Notes: a model not told the origin generated them from the sequence alone. A DNA stretch of 53,523 nt from Spirochaetota bacterium (GCA_016285185.1 JAEEQG010000058.1:1-53523), one strand, 5' to 3'. Shown: positions 42,949-52,339, numbered from the stretch's first letter. Translations and numbers: made by a program.

Positions 42949-45900
42949 ACATACATTCTGCCTGTGTTGCAGGAGTCTGGTATTCGCCCTTTCTTACAGC
43001 CCTGAACAGGAAATCTACCTGCTGTCTGCCTGCCGGGAAGATGTCCCAGAAATACTGGACTTCGCTGTCGTAGATTGTCTGGCTTGAAAGTCCCCATCTA
43101 AAGTCATAGTATGTGTCTTCGTCTTGTTCTTCTTTTTCGTATTCGGACTTTGTACCGGTTGTTACAAACGCTGCGTTCATAATTTCAGCACCGGCAGGAA
43201 TCGGTACACGCATTGCGACAAACGTTCTGTCGCGTGTGGAAGACAGTGTGATTTTAGCCTTGTATGTTTTTCCTGCTACAAGTTTGTTCTCCGGTACGAA
43301 TTTTCCTGTAGCGAGGTCGATGTAATCAACAAAGACCGAGAAGCCTTCGTCTCTCGCATACTGTTTTTCAGGCGGGATGGCGTACTTCATTGAGATTGTG
43401 TAGAACAAGGTTCCTGTTCCTTCTTTGTTCATAACGACAGGAAGTTCTTTTTCTGTTCCGAGTGATTTAAGAGGTTCTTCGTTAAATGTGAGAACAGTTT
43501 CTTCCGGAAGGGCTGCTACACCTTTGAAGTGTGCTTTTGCAACGGATTTACCCGAAATAAGAGCTTCGGCTGTGAAGTTTGTATCTTCAAGATTGAATGC
43601 TTTTATGTAGGTATCCAGTGCATCAAGAACTTTTGCCGTTGTTGCGGTAGATTTCCAGAAACCGTTGCCGGCTTTCTGCAGTTCAAGAAGCTGGTATACG
43701 AGCCTTCCGTTTATTTCATCATTGGTGTCGAGCTTTGAGAAGAATTTTAATGCCATTGCATAGGCTTCGGTTTCACCGGAGAAGTAGTACCATGAAGACC
43801 AGTAGCCTTTGCGTGTTGTAAGGTCGATTCCCCGTGTTGTAGGACGTGTATATCTCTTTATTTGCTTTGCAACTTCTTTTGCGTTTTCGGTTTGTCCGAG
43901 TTCAAGATACATAAGTCCTGCATAACAAAGTTCTGTAATATCACTCTTTTCGCTGGCAACTATGTTGTGTACCCGTTCCATCGGGATTGAGAAGCCCAGA
44001 CGAACGAGAACATAGTTTGCGTATGCGTAGGCGTATGGATTGTTTTCAGTACTGTAACCGGCATCTACCATTTCAACTGCAATATAATTTGCAAGTGCAT
44101 TCAAATCGATTGAAGACGGAATCTTTATGCCGGAGTCTTTTGCCGCAGCAAGGATTTCGCCAATTCTCATCGTAACAGGAAGTGATGCGTAATTGCCGTT
44201 AGGCCAGTACGGGAAGCCTCCGTTTGATTTTTGAACTTTGCCCCAGGCTTTTAATTCTTTTTCAATTACTTTCTTTGGATTTGAAACTTCGGAGTTAAGT
44301 CCGAAAACTTTTATGTAATCACCGAAGTATACCATCGGAAGAATTGCCGCAGAACGTTGTTCCATACAACCATAAGGATAGTGGAACAGATATGTTACTG
44401 CTTCTTTAAGAACACCTAGCCGGCTTGGATCGAGCGTTACGGAAAGTGTTCCCATTCCGTCTGCGCTTGCCGGAATTATGACAGTTTCTTTTGCTGTGTT
44501 GTCGTCTTTGTTTGCGGCTTTTTTGCTGTTGCCGGTTGCTGTCTGACCTACTGTTGTTACGGTCTCAAACATATACTGTTTTTCAACTTCAAGCGGTTTA
44601 AGAATGCGTTCGTTTACCAGTGAAGATTTGACAGTGAATTCCAAGGTGGCAAAGCCGCTCTGTGTGGCTTTTATCGGGAACATAAGCGGAAGTGTGCTGT
44701 TTGCAGGAACAGTGATTGTCTGTTCAGTTTTTCCTGCGTTTGCAATGTGTCCGGGTTCTTTTATGTAACCGTCTTCTTCCGCCGGTTTTCCTGTTTTTTC
44801 AATACCGTCGTAGATTGCAAGCGAAACTGTTACGCTTTGCGCTGTATCCTGCAGGTTTGAAATAACAACACCTGCTTCGCTGTTATCGCCGACGCGCAGT
44901 TTGCGTGGAAGTACATCACGTACGGAAATCGGATTTGCTACGGATATTTCGTCTTCTGCTATGGAGAAGTGGGCGTCCTTTGCACCGATTGCTGTTACGC
45001 GGTATGCGGTAAGGTTGTCGGGCCATGTGAATGTGCAGGTTGCTTTACCGGATTCATCCGTAAGCAGGTACGGTTCAAATACCGCGGTAGCATCAAAGTT
45101 TTTGCGCTCCTGCATTTTTTCGTCGTCTTCGCCGTCAGCGTCGCCGCCGAAAAGGTTTTTGGATTCATAAACAACCGGGTCTATGAGCAGTGAGCGGGAA
45201 TCACCGCCGTATATGCACAGCGGGAAGTAGTATTCGTTATAAAAGTAAGTAACAGGATTTGGAACGTGGTAATTGATAAGATCAATAACGCCTCTGTCTA
45301 CTGCCATAAGTGTGAGTTCCGCACCGCTTAATGGTTTGCCGTCCTTTGTTGCTGTCAGTGTAAGGGTGGCTTTTTCACCAGGCTGGTAGGTTTTCTTATC
45401 GGAGGCAACCTTTATATCAAATGATGCTGCCTCAGGATTTATATGCAGGGCTGTTACGCCGAAGTATGCCTTTGGTTTGTTGAAGTCAGGCGAGTCGTAA
45501 TCCTGTGCCGGGTCACCGCTGCGCTTTGAGAAGGTTGAAAGTGCTACATAAACGACAGGCAAGTATTCTTCTTTAATTGGAATTTCAAGGACTGTAACGG
45601 ATTCGTTTATGTCCAGAACTTCTTCGCTGAAAATGCCTTCGCGTTCAATCGTAAGCAGGTATTTGCCTTTTTCAAGCGGGCTTTGAAGCATAACGCTGGC
45701 TGTGTCGCCGATTTTGTATTCGTCTTTGTCGCTCAAAAGTTTGAGTTCTTCTGAATCTTCTCCGTAGTAGTACCAGTCGGAACCGGTTACATACATTCGG
45801 CGTTCGGTGATTACTTCGTTGCTTTTTTTGTCTTTTGAAGTCATACGGACAATGTATGCGCCGCCTTTCTGCGGTGTTACGGTGAATGAGCCTGAATCTG

Positions 45901-48658
45901 CAAGAGGAACGGTCTGAACGGAATCCGTTACCATTTCCTTTACCCAGCGTGTATTGATTGTACCGCTGTAACCCATCTGCTGAACGGTTTTCCATTCTTC
46001 GCGCAACAGCTCTACGGTTATCTGCTGGTCTGCTTTTTTTGATGGCAGCTTGTCTTTTGAAGGAGCTTCGCCTTCGGGTGTTGCAAGAAGATAGTTGAAT
46101 GTAAGTTTTGTACCTTTCTTTGGATAGCCCTTAATACCGTTGGGTGAAGAAAGCCCGATATAATACTGTGCTGGGTGGACTGTTGCAAATGCTGTTGCAG
46201 TAATTTCCTGATCACCGGCATCTGTTACGCTGATTTCAGCACGGTATTGGTAAGGCATACCTTTAAGTCTTTCTGAACCTGTTTTTGAAGATACGGACGC
46301 TTTTCCGGCTGTGTCCAGAACACCGTCTTCAGAACCGATGTACGAGCGGTAGTCATATCCTTGTATAGGACCAAATCTGTATTCGTCATATTTTTTGTCC
46401 GCAGGACGGAACCAGGTCGGCTCCGTAAACCAGGATGCGTGATAAAAACTTCCTGACATGCTTCCGCCGCCGAGATATTCCGCGGAAACCTGTGCATCCA
46501 CGCGGTCGCCTCTTGTATATGTAACATTCGGTATTGAAGCTGATGCTGAAAATCTAAGCCGTTCAAAATAGGCAACCGTAAAACTTATTGATTGCTGTGA
46601 ATTTGAATCGGTTTTTGTTGCTCTTGAGTATTTGATAACATAGTCGCCGGGTTCCAAATCCTGAGGAAGCTTGAATTTGTGCCAGAAGCCTCCTGAAGAG
46701 CTTGTTTTGCCCTCAAAGGAAGCAATTTCCTTTCCCTTCCATCTGTCTTCGCAGATTGAAATTTTGTACGGACCCGTGTATGTGTAAAGTTTTCCAAGTT
46801 TCTGATCCCTGTCTATACCGCGGAATGTGACGCTTTCGCCGGGTTTATAAAGACCTCGGTCTGTAAAGATAAAAGTTCGCATCTTTACTCTTTCAGCATC
46901 TTCAGGGTAAGACGAAGAAACTATGTCATAACGCCAAATGCTTGTAAGGTTTGCTCTGAAAGCTACCCTGTCCTGTTCTTTGGTAACGTCCAGATACAAT
47001 TCGTTATTGGAATTCTTCAGCTGGTTGTATCTGCCTTCAGGAATCTGAATGACGGCGATACCTTTTTCGTTTGTAGTGCCTTTGCACAAAACTTTGCTGG
47101 TGTTGTTGAATACGGATTTGATACCGTCCCTGTAGTCAACAAAACTGGCTGTAACCTGCGCATCTTTTACAGGTGCGCAGGTTTCAAGTGAAGTTACCAT
47201 TGCAACAAGCTTGTTGAATGCGTAACGGACAGTAACGCCGAGGTCTGTTACCTGAATGAACTGGTTGTTGTCCCGGTCATAAGTGTCGCCTTCATCACCC
47301 CACGGATCTTTAACTACCATGTTGGCATAAAAATCAACATGACCGTAATAGCGGTCCGCAACTTTCTGCAGGTAAGGCGTAAGGTCGACAGTATGAATAA
47401 TCCGCTTGTTTTTTTGAGCAGCGGAAGGATTTATTTCAAAATAATCATTGTTTACGGAATAACCTGAACCTGAATAAACATTCTGATATTCAAAGGCAAT
47501 TTTGGGCGAATACTGTGCTTCAAGAATTCCGGCTCCATAGTCCTTAAAAGACGCGTAGCTCAGTGCGGCCGGAACTGTGATTTCAAGCTGTTCTGTGTCA
47601 GAGGTTTTTCTTCCGTATATGTCGCTTATTCCGTCAGGAATAGTCATGGAGTATGTCTGCTCAAAAGTAACCGGCAGTCCGTAAATTATAAGTTGTCTGC
47701 CTGAAATTTCGATATTGTCTTTTGTTATCGCCATTGCCGGCTGTGTTTTAAGATTTTTTGCAATGTATTCAACATTTGATTCATCAAGCTGATGTGAATA
47801 CCACAGGTATACCGGATTTGTGTATTTGCCGTAGCTGTGTGCATAAGTGTTTGTATCGTTCAGTGTAAAGTTTTTTAAGGTATGAAACGTTTCAATTACT
47901 TCGGTACTTGTGCCGAGGTAATCTTTTTCAGATTTTGCACCCTCTTTTAAGATTACATTGACATTTATGTTCTGCGGAAAGTTTTCTTTTACCTTGAGCA
48001 GTACCGCATTTTCATTTTCAATGGCGGAAGCTGTGAAAGAGTATTCTTTTCCTGATTCGTCCGCGATTGAAATAAACGGCGTGATAACTTTTGTATTTAC
48101 AGGATATGAAAAGAAAACCGCAATGTTGGAAGCTGCTTTCAGTGGAACATCGTCCTTGTCTATGTATTTACCGTCTTTTATTTCATTATATCCCGGAACG
48201 ACGGACAGCATTTTAAGTTCTTCCGTTCTGAACGAGAACTCTGTTTGTCCGGAGATTTTTTCTCCTTCTTTTGAAGTGAGGTTTTTGTTTACTGTAACCT
48301 TGTATTCTCTTTGGGGAATGATTTCGTCTTCGCTTTCAAAGCTCAAAAGACTTGTTCCATACCAGCGGAAAACACCTTTCAGTTCCGGTTCAATTTTGAA
48401 TACATCGGATTGATTTGACGGTGTTCCCAGTTCCTGAAGAGCTACAACAGGTTCAGAAAACTGTATATAAATTGAAGGAAATTTTACTTCATCGGGCAGT
48501 TCGCCGTCGGGTTCAAATGCAATAACTCTAAAACCCGTGTCGTCCTGTGAAGAATTTGAATCCTTTGCGGAGGCTGATTTTTTATTGCAGCCTGCAACCA
48601 ATAATAAGCAAATGATAAAAGCAAAGGCCTTTATGCCCGTGTATAATGAATGTTTCAT
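42896..48658 (-). CDS. Bacterial alpha-2-macroglobulin lipoprotein (YfhM type)
   Basis: 1920-residue periplasmic protease trap. Predicted lipobox LVAGC with lipidated Cys24 and a serine- and aspartate-rich linker after it. A row of macroglobulin-like beta domains fills most of the first 1150 residues. The A2M core has the thioester motif Cys1431-Met-Glu-Gln in PYGCMEQRSA, with the following alpha/alpha toroid (residues about 1430-1700) and a receptor-like end domain. The usual CLEQ is CMEQ, which keeps the two reacting residues. Such proteins are thought to trap host or rival proteases that breach the outer membrane, while PBP1C, encoded next, repairs the wall. The gene is divergent from radA with a 109-bp gap; TATAAT lies 3 nt before its ATG. 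Confidence 0.93.
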   Translation of the reverse strand: MKHSLYTGIKAFAFIICLLLVAGCNKKSASAKDSNSSQDDTGFRVIAFEPDGELPDEVKFPSIYIQFSEPVVALQELGTPSNQSDVFKIEPELKGVFRWYGTSLLSFESEDEIIPQREYKVTVNKNLTSKEGEKISGQTEFSFRTEELKMLSVVPGYNEIKDGKYIDKDDVPLKAASNIAVFFSYPVNTKVITPFISIADESGKEYSFTASAIENENAVLLKVKENFPQNINVNVILKEGAKSEKDYLGTSTEVIETFHTLKNFTLNDTNTYAHSYGKYTNPVYLWYSHQLDESNVEYIAKNLKTQPAMAITKDNIEISGRQLIIYGLPVTFEQTYSMTIPDGISDIYGRKTSDTEQLEITVPAALSYASFKDYGAGILEAQYSPKIAFEYQNVYSGSGYSVNNDYFEINPSAAQKNKRIIHTVDLTPYLQKVADRYYGHVDFYANMVVKDPWGDEGDTYDRDNNQFIQVTDLGVTVRYAFNKLVAMVTSLETCAPVKDAQVTASFVDYRDGIKSVFNNTSKVLCKGTTNEKGIAVIQIPEGRYNQLKNSNNELYLDVTKEQDRVAFRANLTSIWRYDIVSSSYPEDAERVKMRTFIFTDRGLYKPGESVTFRGIDRDQKLGKLYTYTGPYKISICEDRWKGKEIASFEGKTSSSGGFWHKFKLPQDLEPGDYVIKYSRATKTDSNSQQSISFTVAYFERLRFSASASIPNVTYTRGDRVDAQVSAEYLGGGSMSGSFYHASWFTEPTWFRPADKKYDEYRFGPIQGYDYRSYIGSEDGVLDTAGKASVSSKTGSERLKGMPYQYRAEISVTDAGDQEITATAFATVHPAQYYIGLSSPNGIKGYPKKGTKLTFNYLLATPEGEAPSKDKLPSKKADQQITVELLREEWKTVQQMGYSGTINTRWVKEMVTDSVQTVPLADSGSFTVTPQKGGAYIVRMTSKDKKSNEVITERRMYVTGSDWYYYGEDSEELKLLSDKDEYKIGDTASVMLQSPLEKGKYLLTIEREGIFSEEVLDINESVTVLEIPIKEEYLPVVYVALSTFSKRSGDPAQDYDSPDFNKPKAYFGVTALHINPEAASFDIKVASDKKTYQPGEKATLTLTATKDGKPLSGAELTLMAVDRGVIDLINYHVPNPVTYFYNEYYFPLCIYGGDSRSLLIDPVVYESKNLFGGDADGEDDEKMQERKNFDATAVFEPYLLTDESGKATCTFTWPDNLTAYRVTAIGAKDAHFSIAEDEISVANPISVRDVLPRKLRVGDNSEAGVVISNLQDTAQSVTVSLAIYDGIEKTGKPAEEDGYIKEPGHIANAGKTEQTITVPANSTLPLMFPIKATQSGFATLEFTVKSSLVNERILKPLEVEKQYMFETVTTVGQTATGNSKKAANKDDNTAKETVIIPASADGMGTLSVTLDPSRLGVLKEAVTYLFHYPYGCMEQRSAAILPMVYFGDYIKVFGLNSEVSNPKKVIEKELKAWGKVQKSNGGFPYWPNGNYASLPVTMRIGEILAAAKDSGIKIPSSIDLNALANYIAVEMVDAGYSTENNPYAYAYANYVLVRLGFSIPMERVHNIVASEKSDITELCYAGLMYLELGQTENAKEVAKQIKRYTRPTTRGIDLTTRKGYWSSWYYFSGETEAYAMALKFFSKLDTNDEINGRLVYQLLELQKAGNGFWKSTATTAKVLDALDTYIKAFNLEDTNFTAEALISGKSVAKAHFKGVAALPEETVLTFNEEPLKSLGTEKELPVVMNKEGTGTLFYTISMKYAIPPEKQYARDEGFSVFVDYIDLATGKFVPENKLVAGKTYKAKITLSSTRDRTFVAMRVPIPAGAEIMNAAFVTTGTKSEYEKEEQDEDTYYDFRWGLSSQTIYDSEVQYFWDIFPAGRQQVDFLFRAVRKGEYQTPATQAECMYESEVFGRNNGKVWIIE

Positions 48659-48732
48659 AAAATTATACTACAGTATCGAGTTTTTTTTGTAAATTATTCC
48701 ATAGGCTAAATTCGCAGCGTAAGGAAAAACAC

Positions 48733-48761
48733 TTGACTGCTGTGTAAAAGTGTCGGATATT
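48733..48761 (+). promoter_or_regulatory. Promoter of radA, close to the start codon
   Basis: TTGACT (48733-48738, 5/6), a 17-nt spacer and GATATT (48756-48761, 4/6), 6 nt before the ATG at 48768. AAGGA touches the ATG, too close for a normal ribosome site. Confidence 0.6.
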
Positions 48762-48767
48762 TAAGGA

Positions 48768-50108
48768 ATGTCAAAGAAAAAAGATTCTTCCGTTGTGTAC
48801 CGGTGCGCTTCCTGCGGTTATACACAGCCGCGATGGCTCGGCAGATGTCCCGAATGCGGCGAGTGGAACAGTTTTGAAGAATGTTTTTCGCAGCCGCAGG
48901 CAAATGTCCCGTTTTCGGGGCAGGGTCCGGCAAAGCCTGTTCCTTTAAAGTCCGTAAATCCGATGGAATGTGCCCGCCTTTCTACAGGAACAAGTGAGTT
49001 TGACCGTGTCCTCGGCGGCGGGGCGACGAGATGTTCCGCTGTGCTTATAGGCGGCGAACCTGGAATCGGTAAGTCCACTCTTTTGCTGCAAACCGCCGCA
49101 CTGATTGAAACAAATGGCAGAGTTCTGTATGTTTCGGGCGAGGAATCCGCTTCTCAGATTCGTTCCCGCGCGGACAGGCTTGGTATATCGCTCGAAAAAA
49201 TCGACATTCTTTCGGCTTCGCGACTTGAAGATGTGATGAGTGCTTTAAATGACTTGAATCCAGTGTGTGTAATAGTTGATTCCATTCAGACGGTGTACAG
49301 TCCTGAAGCCGGACTTATTCCTGGTACTGTTTCGCAGTTAAAGTATTGTTCCAACGAGCTTATAAGCTGGGTAAAAGAACGTGATTCCGTTTTGTTTATT
49401 TCGGCACATGTTACAAAAGACGGCGGAATTGCCGGACCGAAGGCGTTGGAACACATGGTTGACACTGTTATAACGTTTGAGAGGAATTCGGACGATGTAC
49501 GGTTTTTACGTGCGCAAAAAAACCGGTTCGGTTCCGTAGATGAACTGGGTATTTTTTCGATGGGTGAGCATGGTCTTGTTCAGATTGAAGATCCTTCTTC
49601 GATGTTTATAACACGGAGAACAGGTGCTTTGCCGGCAGGAATTGCTGTTGTTCCTGTTTTTGAAGGCTCCCGCGTTTTCCTCGTAGAAATACAGGCTCTT
49701 ACGATTCCTGCAAAAGCTAGTATTACCCGAGTTTTTTCCGAAAAGATAGAATCAGCAAGGGTTAGCCGCATTGCTGCCGTTTTGGAGAAAAAGCTTGGAA
49801 TAAAGCTCAGTGAATATGACTTGTATGTTAATGTGGCAGGTGGTGTTCGCATTTCAGAAAGTGCGGTGGATTTGGCACTTGCTGCTGCTCTGTATTCGGC
49901 AAGAACGGATTTGCCCTGTCCTCAGGGATTGGCTCTTGCCGGCGAAATAAGCCTTGCCGGTGAAATCCGTCCGGTTGCGCGTTTGAAGCAACGTGTAAAA
50001 ACGGCACAAACACTCGGTTTCCCCCGCATCCTTGCACCGGAAGAGTGTGAAGGTGTTACAAAGGTTCAGGATTTAAAAACCCTGATTAAGGAATTATTCG
50101 CGAAGTAA
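48768..50108 (+). CDS. radA: DNA repair protein RadA (Sms)
   Basis: Helicase-like ATPase that extends D-loops in recombination, 446 residues. Zinc finger Cys13-x2-Cys16 and Cys27-x2-Cys30 (CASCGYTQPRWLGRCPECG), Walker A GGEPGIGKST near residue 95, Walker B VCVIVDSIQT, the RadA-specific KNRFG motif (QKNRFGSVDELG), and a C-terminal Lon-protease-like domain (AGGVRISESAVDLALAAAL). Length and order are standard. It ends directly against the stop of the convergent cysE gene with no base between. Confidence 0.96.
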   Translation: MSKKKDSSVVYRCASCGYTQPRWLGRCPECGEWNSFEECFSQPQANVPFSGQGPAKPVPLKSVNPMECARLSTGTSEFDRVLGGGATRCSAVLIGGEPGIGKSTLLLQTAALIETNGRVLYVSGEESASQIRSRADRLGISLEKIDILSASRLEDVMSALNDLNPVCVIVDSIQTVYSPEAGLIPGTVSQLKYCSNELISWVKERDSVLFISAHVTKDGGIAGPKALEHMVDTVITFERNSDDVRFLRAQKNRFGSVDELGIFSMGEHGLVQIEDPSSMFITRRTGALPAGIAVVPVFEGSRVFLVEIQALTIPAKASITRVFSEKIESARVSRIAAVLEKKLGIKLSEYDLYVNVAGGVRISESAVDLALAAALYSARTDLPCPQGLALAGEISLAGEIRPVARLKQRVKTAQTLGFPRILAPEECEGVTKVQDLKTLIKELFAK

Positions 50109-50978
50109 TCAGTCTGCGCTGTCTGCCAGCTTGTATTTTACTTTGCTGTTAGGTGGTATTGATTTTATTATCCAGACGTTTCCGCCTACTATGCTGTTTT
50201 CGCCTATTACGGTGTTGCCGCCGAGAATGGTTGCGCCAGGATAAATAGTAACATTGTCTTCTATAGTAGGATGTCGTTTTTTGTTCTGGAGTTCCTTTGC
50301 CACACTCAAAGCTCCGAGCGTTACACCCTGATAGATTTTAACGTTGTTTCCGATTATGCAGGTTTCGCCGATAACAACACCTGTTCCGTGATCAATAAAG
50401 AATGATTCGCCGATTGTTGCACCTGGGTTAATGTCAATACCGGTTTTACCGTGAATGTATTCGGTCATTATCCTCGGAATTATGGGGACTCCGTTTTTTT
50501 GTAGAAAGTGTGCAATTCTGTAGACTATTATGGCCTCCAGTCCGGGGTATGAAAGAATTACTTCTTCAATGCTTGATGCAGCAGGATCGTTTTCAAGGGC
50601 GGCTTCTGCATCGAGTTTTGCAAGACGGCGGATTTCGGGAATGTGTTCAATTAAGGATAGAACTGTTTTTTCCGCCAGTCCGAAGCAGTTCGTCTGATTT
50701 TGCTGTTTAGTTTTGCATATATATAGAAGAGCTTTTTTTGTTTCTGTTGTAAGTGTTGAGACTATTCGATGAACTCGTTCTCCTGTTGAATATTTGAGAT
50801 TTGTGCGATCAAGTGTTTCTGCGGTGGAAAATCCCGGAAAAATGAGATTCTGTATATCTTTTAAAACAGAAATAACTGTTTCTTTGTTGGGAAAATTTTC
50901 TGCTTCGGTAAAGTTAATTCCGCCGTAGTTTTCGTAAGAGTCAAGAATACTGTCGACCATAGTGTCTATCGTTTTCAT
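50109..50978 (-). CDS. cysE: Serine O-acetyltransferase
   Basis: Transfers acetyl from acetyl-CoA to serine, the first step of cysteine synthesis. 289 residues from the ATG at 50978 ([12 protein letters not shown]); the open frame runs up to 51101, but that part is poly-lysine and covers the tRNA-operon promoter. Upstream AAGGA is 15 nt away, so the start is not certain. An N-terminal helical domain is followed by the left-handed beta-helix with hexapeptide repeats: [24 protein letters not shown], including the catalytic His in DHGTG, then [14 protein letters not shown] and [18 protein letters not shown]. It resembles the EpsC-type enzymes with a longer N-terminus. No cysK is in the window. 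Confidence 0.93.
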   Translation of the reverse strand: MKTIDTMVDSILDSYENYGGINFTEAENFPNKETVISVLKDIQNLIFPGFSTAETLDRTNLKYSTGERVHRIVSTLTTETKKALLYICKTKQQNQTNCFGLAEKTVLSLIEHIPEIRRLAKLDAEAALENDPAASSIEEVILSYPGLEAIIVYRIAHFLQKNGVPIIPRIMTEYIHGKTGIDINPGATIGESFFIDHGTGVVIGETCIIGNNVKIYQGVTLGALSVAKELQNKKRHPTIEDNVTIYPGATILGGNTVIGENSIVGGNVWIIKSIPPNSKVKYKLADSAD

Positions 50979-51023
50979 AAAAAATAAAATATCCTTTTTT
51001 TTTAACTTCATCAATCTTTTTCG

Positions 51024-51052
51024 TTGACAAAAAAAATAAATTCTGTTAAATT
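51024..51052 (+). promoter_or_regulatory. Promoter of the tRNA/rpmG/secE/nusG locus
   Basis: A perfect TTGACA (51024-51029), a 17-nt spacer and TAAATT (51047-51052, 4/6), about 50 nt before tRNA-Thr. The AT-rich surroundings suit a strong promoter. Confidence 0.7.
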
Positions 51053-51103
51053 CTGCAAACCTATATTTCATAAATTGATTGTTAGGGTGTTTATAAGGCA
51101 TTT

Positions 51104-51176
51104 GCCTCTATAGCTCAGTCGGTAGAGCGCAACCATGGTAAGGTTGAGGTCAACAGTTCGATTCTGTTTGGAGGCT
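51104..51176 (+). tRNA. tRNA-Thr (GGT)
   Basis: Cloverleaf of 73 nt: acceptor GCCTCTA with TGGAGGC, D-stem GCTC with GAGC, anticodon stem CAACC with GGTTG, loop ATGGTAA giving anticodon GGT, T-stem AACAG with CTGTT and loop TTCGATT. The discriminator is T and CCA is not encoded, so it must be added by the nucleotidyltransferase. Confidence 0.95.
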
Positions 51177-51233
51177 CTTCCGCTTTAAGGCATGTTTTGT
51201 AAACATGGTAAAGTATAAGTTAAGGGGAATCGT

Positions 51234-51407
51234 ATGGCTTCCAAGAAAACTGCGGTAGAAATTATCGCACTCCAGTGTTCTGAATGCAAGAGAAAGAATT
51301 ATACCACTCAAAAAAACAGAAAGAATATTCAGGGAAAATTGGAACTGAATAAATACTGTCCGTTTGACCGCAAACATACTTTGCATAAGGAAACAAAAGC
51401 AAAATAA
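51234..51407 (+). CDS. rpmG: 50S ribosomal protein L33
   Basis: 57-residue ribosomal protein of the 50S subunit. The ATG at 51234 has AAGGGGA upstream. The sequence has the L33 pattern [18 protein letters not shown], then [18 protein letters not shown]. The zinc ribbon of the four-cysteine type would need CxxC twice; here the second pair is CPFD, so only three cysteines remain and zinc binding may be altered or lost. It lies between two tRNA genes, the arrangement usual upstream of secE. Confidence 0.95.
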   Translation: MASKKTAVEIIALQCSECKRKNYTTQKNRKNIQGKLELNKYCPFDRKHTLHKETKAK

Positions 51408-51416
51408 TGCTTAAAA

Positions 51417-51477
51417 GGGCGAATATGCGTATTCGTCCGTATTGATAAAAAATTGTTTTTTACGATTTTTTATCAAT
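51417..51477. other. Two tandem hairpins between rpmG and tRNA-Trp
   Basis: GGGCGAATA (51417-51425) pairs with TATTCGTCC (51430-51438, one wobble). A perfect 13-bp AT-rich repeat follows, ATTGATAAAAAAT (51441-51453) with ATTTTTTATCAAT (51465-51477). They may act as a terminator or as a processing site that frees the tRNA; tRNA-Trp begins 5 nt after the second arm. Confidence 0.6.
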
Positions 51478-51482
51478 ATCTT

Positions 51483-51555
51483 AGGTCAGTAGCTCTAATG
51501 GTAGAGCGTCGGTCTCCAAAACCGAGTGTTGCGGGTTCGAGTCCTGCCTGGCCTG
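51483..51555 (+). tRNA. tRNA-Trp (CCA)
   Basis: Cloverleaf of 73 nt: acceptor AGGTCAG with CTGGCCT, D-stem GCTC with GAGC, anticodon stem TCGGT with ACCGA, loop CTCCAAA giving anticodon CCA, T-stem GCGGG with CCTGC and loop TTCGAGT. The discriminator is G, as in bacterial tRNA-Trp. The 3' CCA is not encoded. The anticodon reads only UGG in the standard code, which matters for the TGA inside malQ. Confidence 0.95.
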
Positions 51556-51585
51556 TAAAATTATTTGAAAAAATGAGGGCTTGAA

Positions 51586-51765
51586 ATGGGCAAAATTATC
51601 CAGTTTTTTAAAGAAAGTTTTGCTGAACTGAAAAAGGTTGTTTGGCCTGGTGTTGATGACGTTGTTTCTTCAGTAAAAGTAGTTCTTATTTCTACTATCG
51701 TTGTTGCAGCTGTACTGGGTCTTCTTGACTGGTTGTTCGTTACCGGCATGAATCTTATTTTCTAG
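51586..51765 (+). CDS. secE: Preprotein translocase subunit SecE
   Basis: 59-residue inner-membrane subunit that clamps SecY in the protein-export channel. The short one-segment form: an amphipathic helix (IIQFFKESFAELKKVVWPG, with the conserved VVWP) followed by one membrane segment (about residues 30-52, KVVLISTIVVAAVLGLLDWL). GAGGG lies 7 nt before the ATG. Between tRNA-Trp and nusG, its conserved place in bacteria. Confidence 0.95.
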   Translation: MGKIIQFFKESFAELKKVVWPGVDDVVSSVKVVLISTIVVAAVLGLLDWLFVTGMNLIF

Positions 51766-51773
51766 GCGCGGTA

Positions 51774-52334
51774 ATGGCAAAAGGTTGGTACATACTTCAT
51801 ACCTTTTCCGGGTATGAAAACAAAATCGAAAAAACTATCCGTTCTCTGATTGAAATGAAAGAACTAGATTCTGACATCGTTCTTGATGTTAAGGTTCCGG
51901 TTGAAGATGTTGTTGATATTAAAGGCGGAAAAAAGAAAGTAGTCACCAAAAAATTCCTTCCTGGTTACATTATGGTAGAATTGGACCTTCCTGATCTCGG
52001 TTGGAAGAATACCTGTGCGACAATCCGCCGTATTCAGGGCGTAACAGGTTTTCTTGGTGTAAATGAAGCGGGGCAAAAGCCACGCCCTATTTCTTCTGAC
52101 GAAGCAAAAGCTTTGCTGCAGAAAGCAGGTGAAATCAAAGGCGAAAAAGCTCCGCGCATGAACCAAACTTTCTCTGTCGGTGAAAAAGTAAAGGTTATAG
52201 ACGGACCTTTTGCAACTTTCCAAGGTACTATTGAAGAAGTTTCCCCTGACAAGAATAAGATGAAGGTTATGGTTGAAATATTCGGACGTGCTACGCCCGT
52301 TGAAGTTGGTCTTTTACAAGTAGAAAAGGTTTAA
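51774..52334 (+). CDS. nusG: Transcription elongation/termination factor NusG
   Basis: 186 residues. The N-terminal NGN domain (KGWYILHTFSGYENKIEKTI, about residues 3-110) binds RNA polymerase, and the KOW domain (about 130-186, VGEKVKVIDGPFATFQGTIEEV) contacts Rho or ribosomal protein S10. The length is typical, with no insertion. It begins 8 nt after the secE stop with only a weak GCGG ahead, so its translation is probably coupled to secE. Confidence 0.97.
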   Translation: MAKGWYILHTFSGYENKIEKTIRSLIEMKELDSDIVLDVKVPVEDVVDIKGGKKKVVTKKFLPGYIMVELDLPDLGWKNTCATIRRIQGVTGFLGVNEAGQKPRPISSDEAKALLQKAGEIKGEKAPRMNQTFSVGEKVKVIDGPFATFQGTIEEVSPDKNKMKVMVEIFGRATPVEVGLLQVEKV

Positions 52335-52339
52335 TCCTT

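Noticed and set aside
50979-51101. N-terminal extension of serine acetyltransferase
   Set aside because: The extra 41 residues are low-complexity, unlike the family, and overlap the opposite-strand promoter of the tRNA locus.
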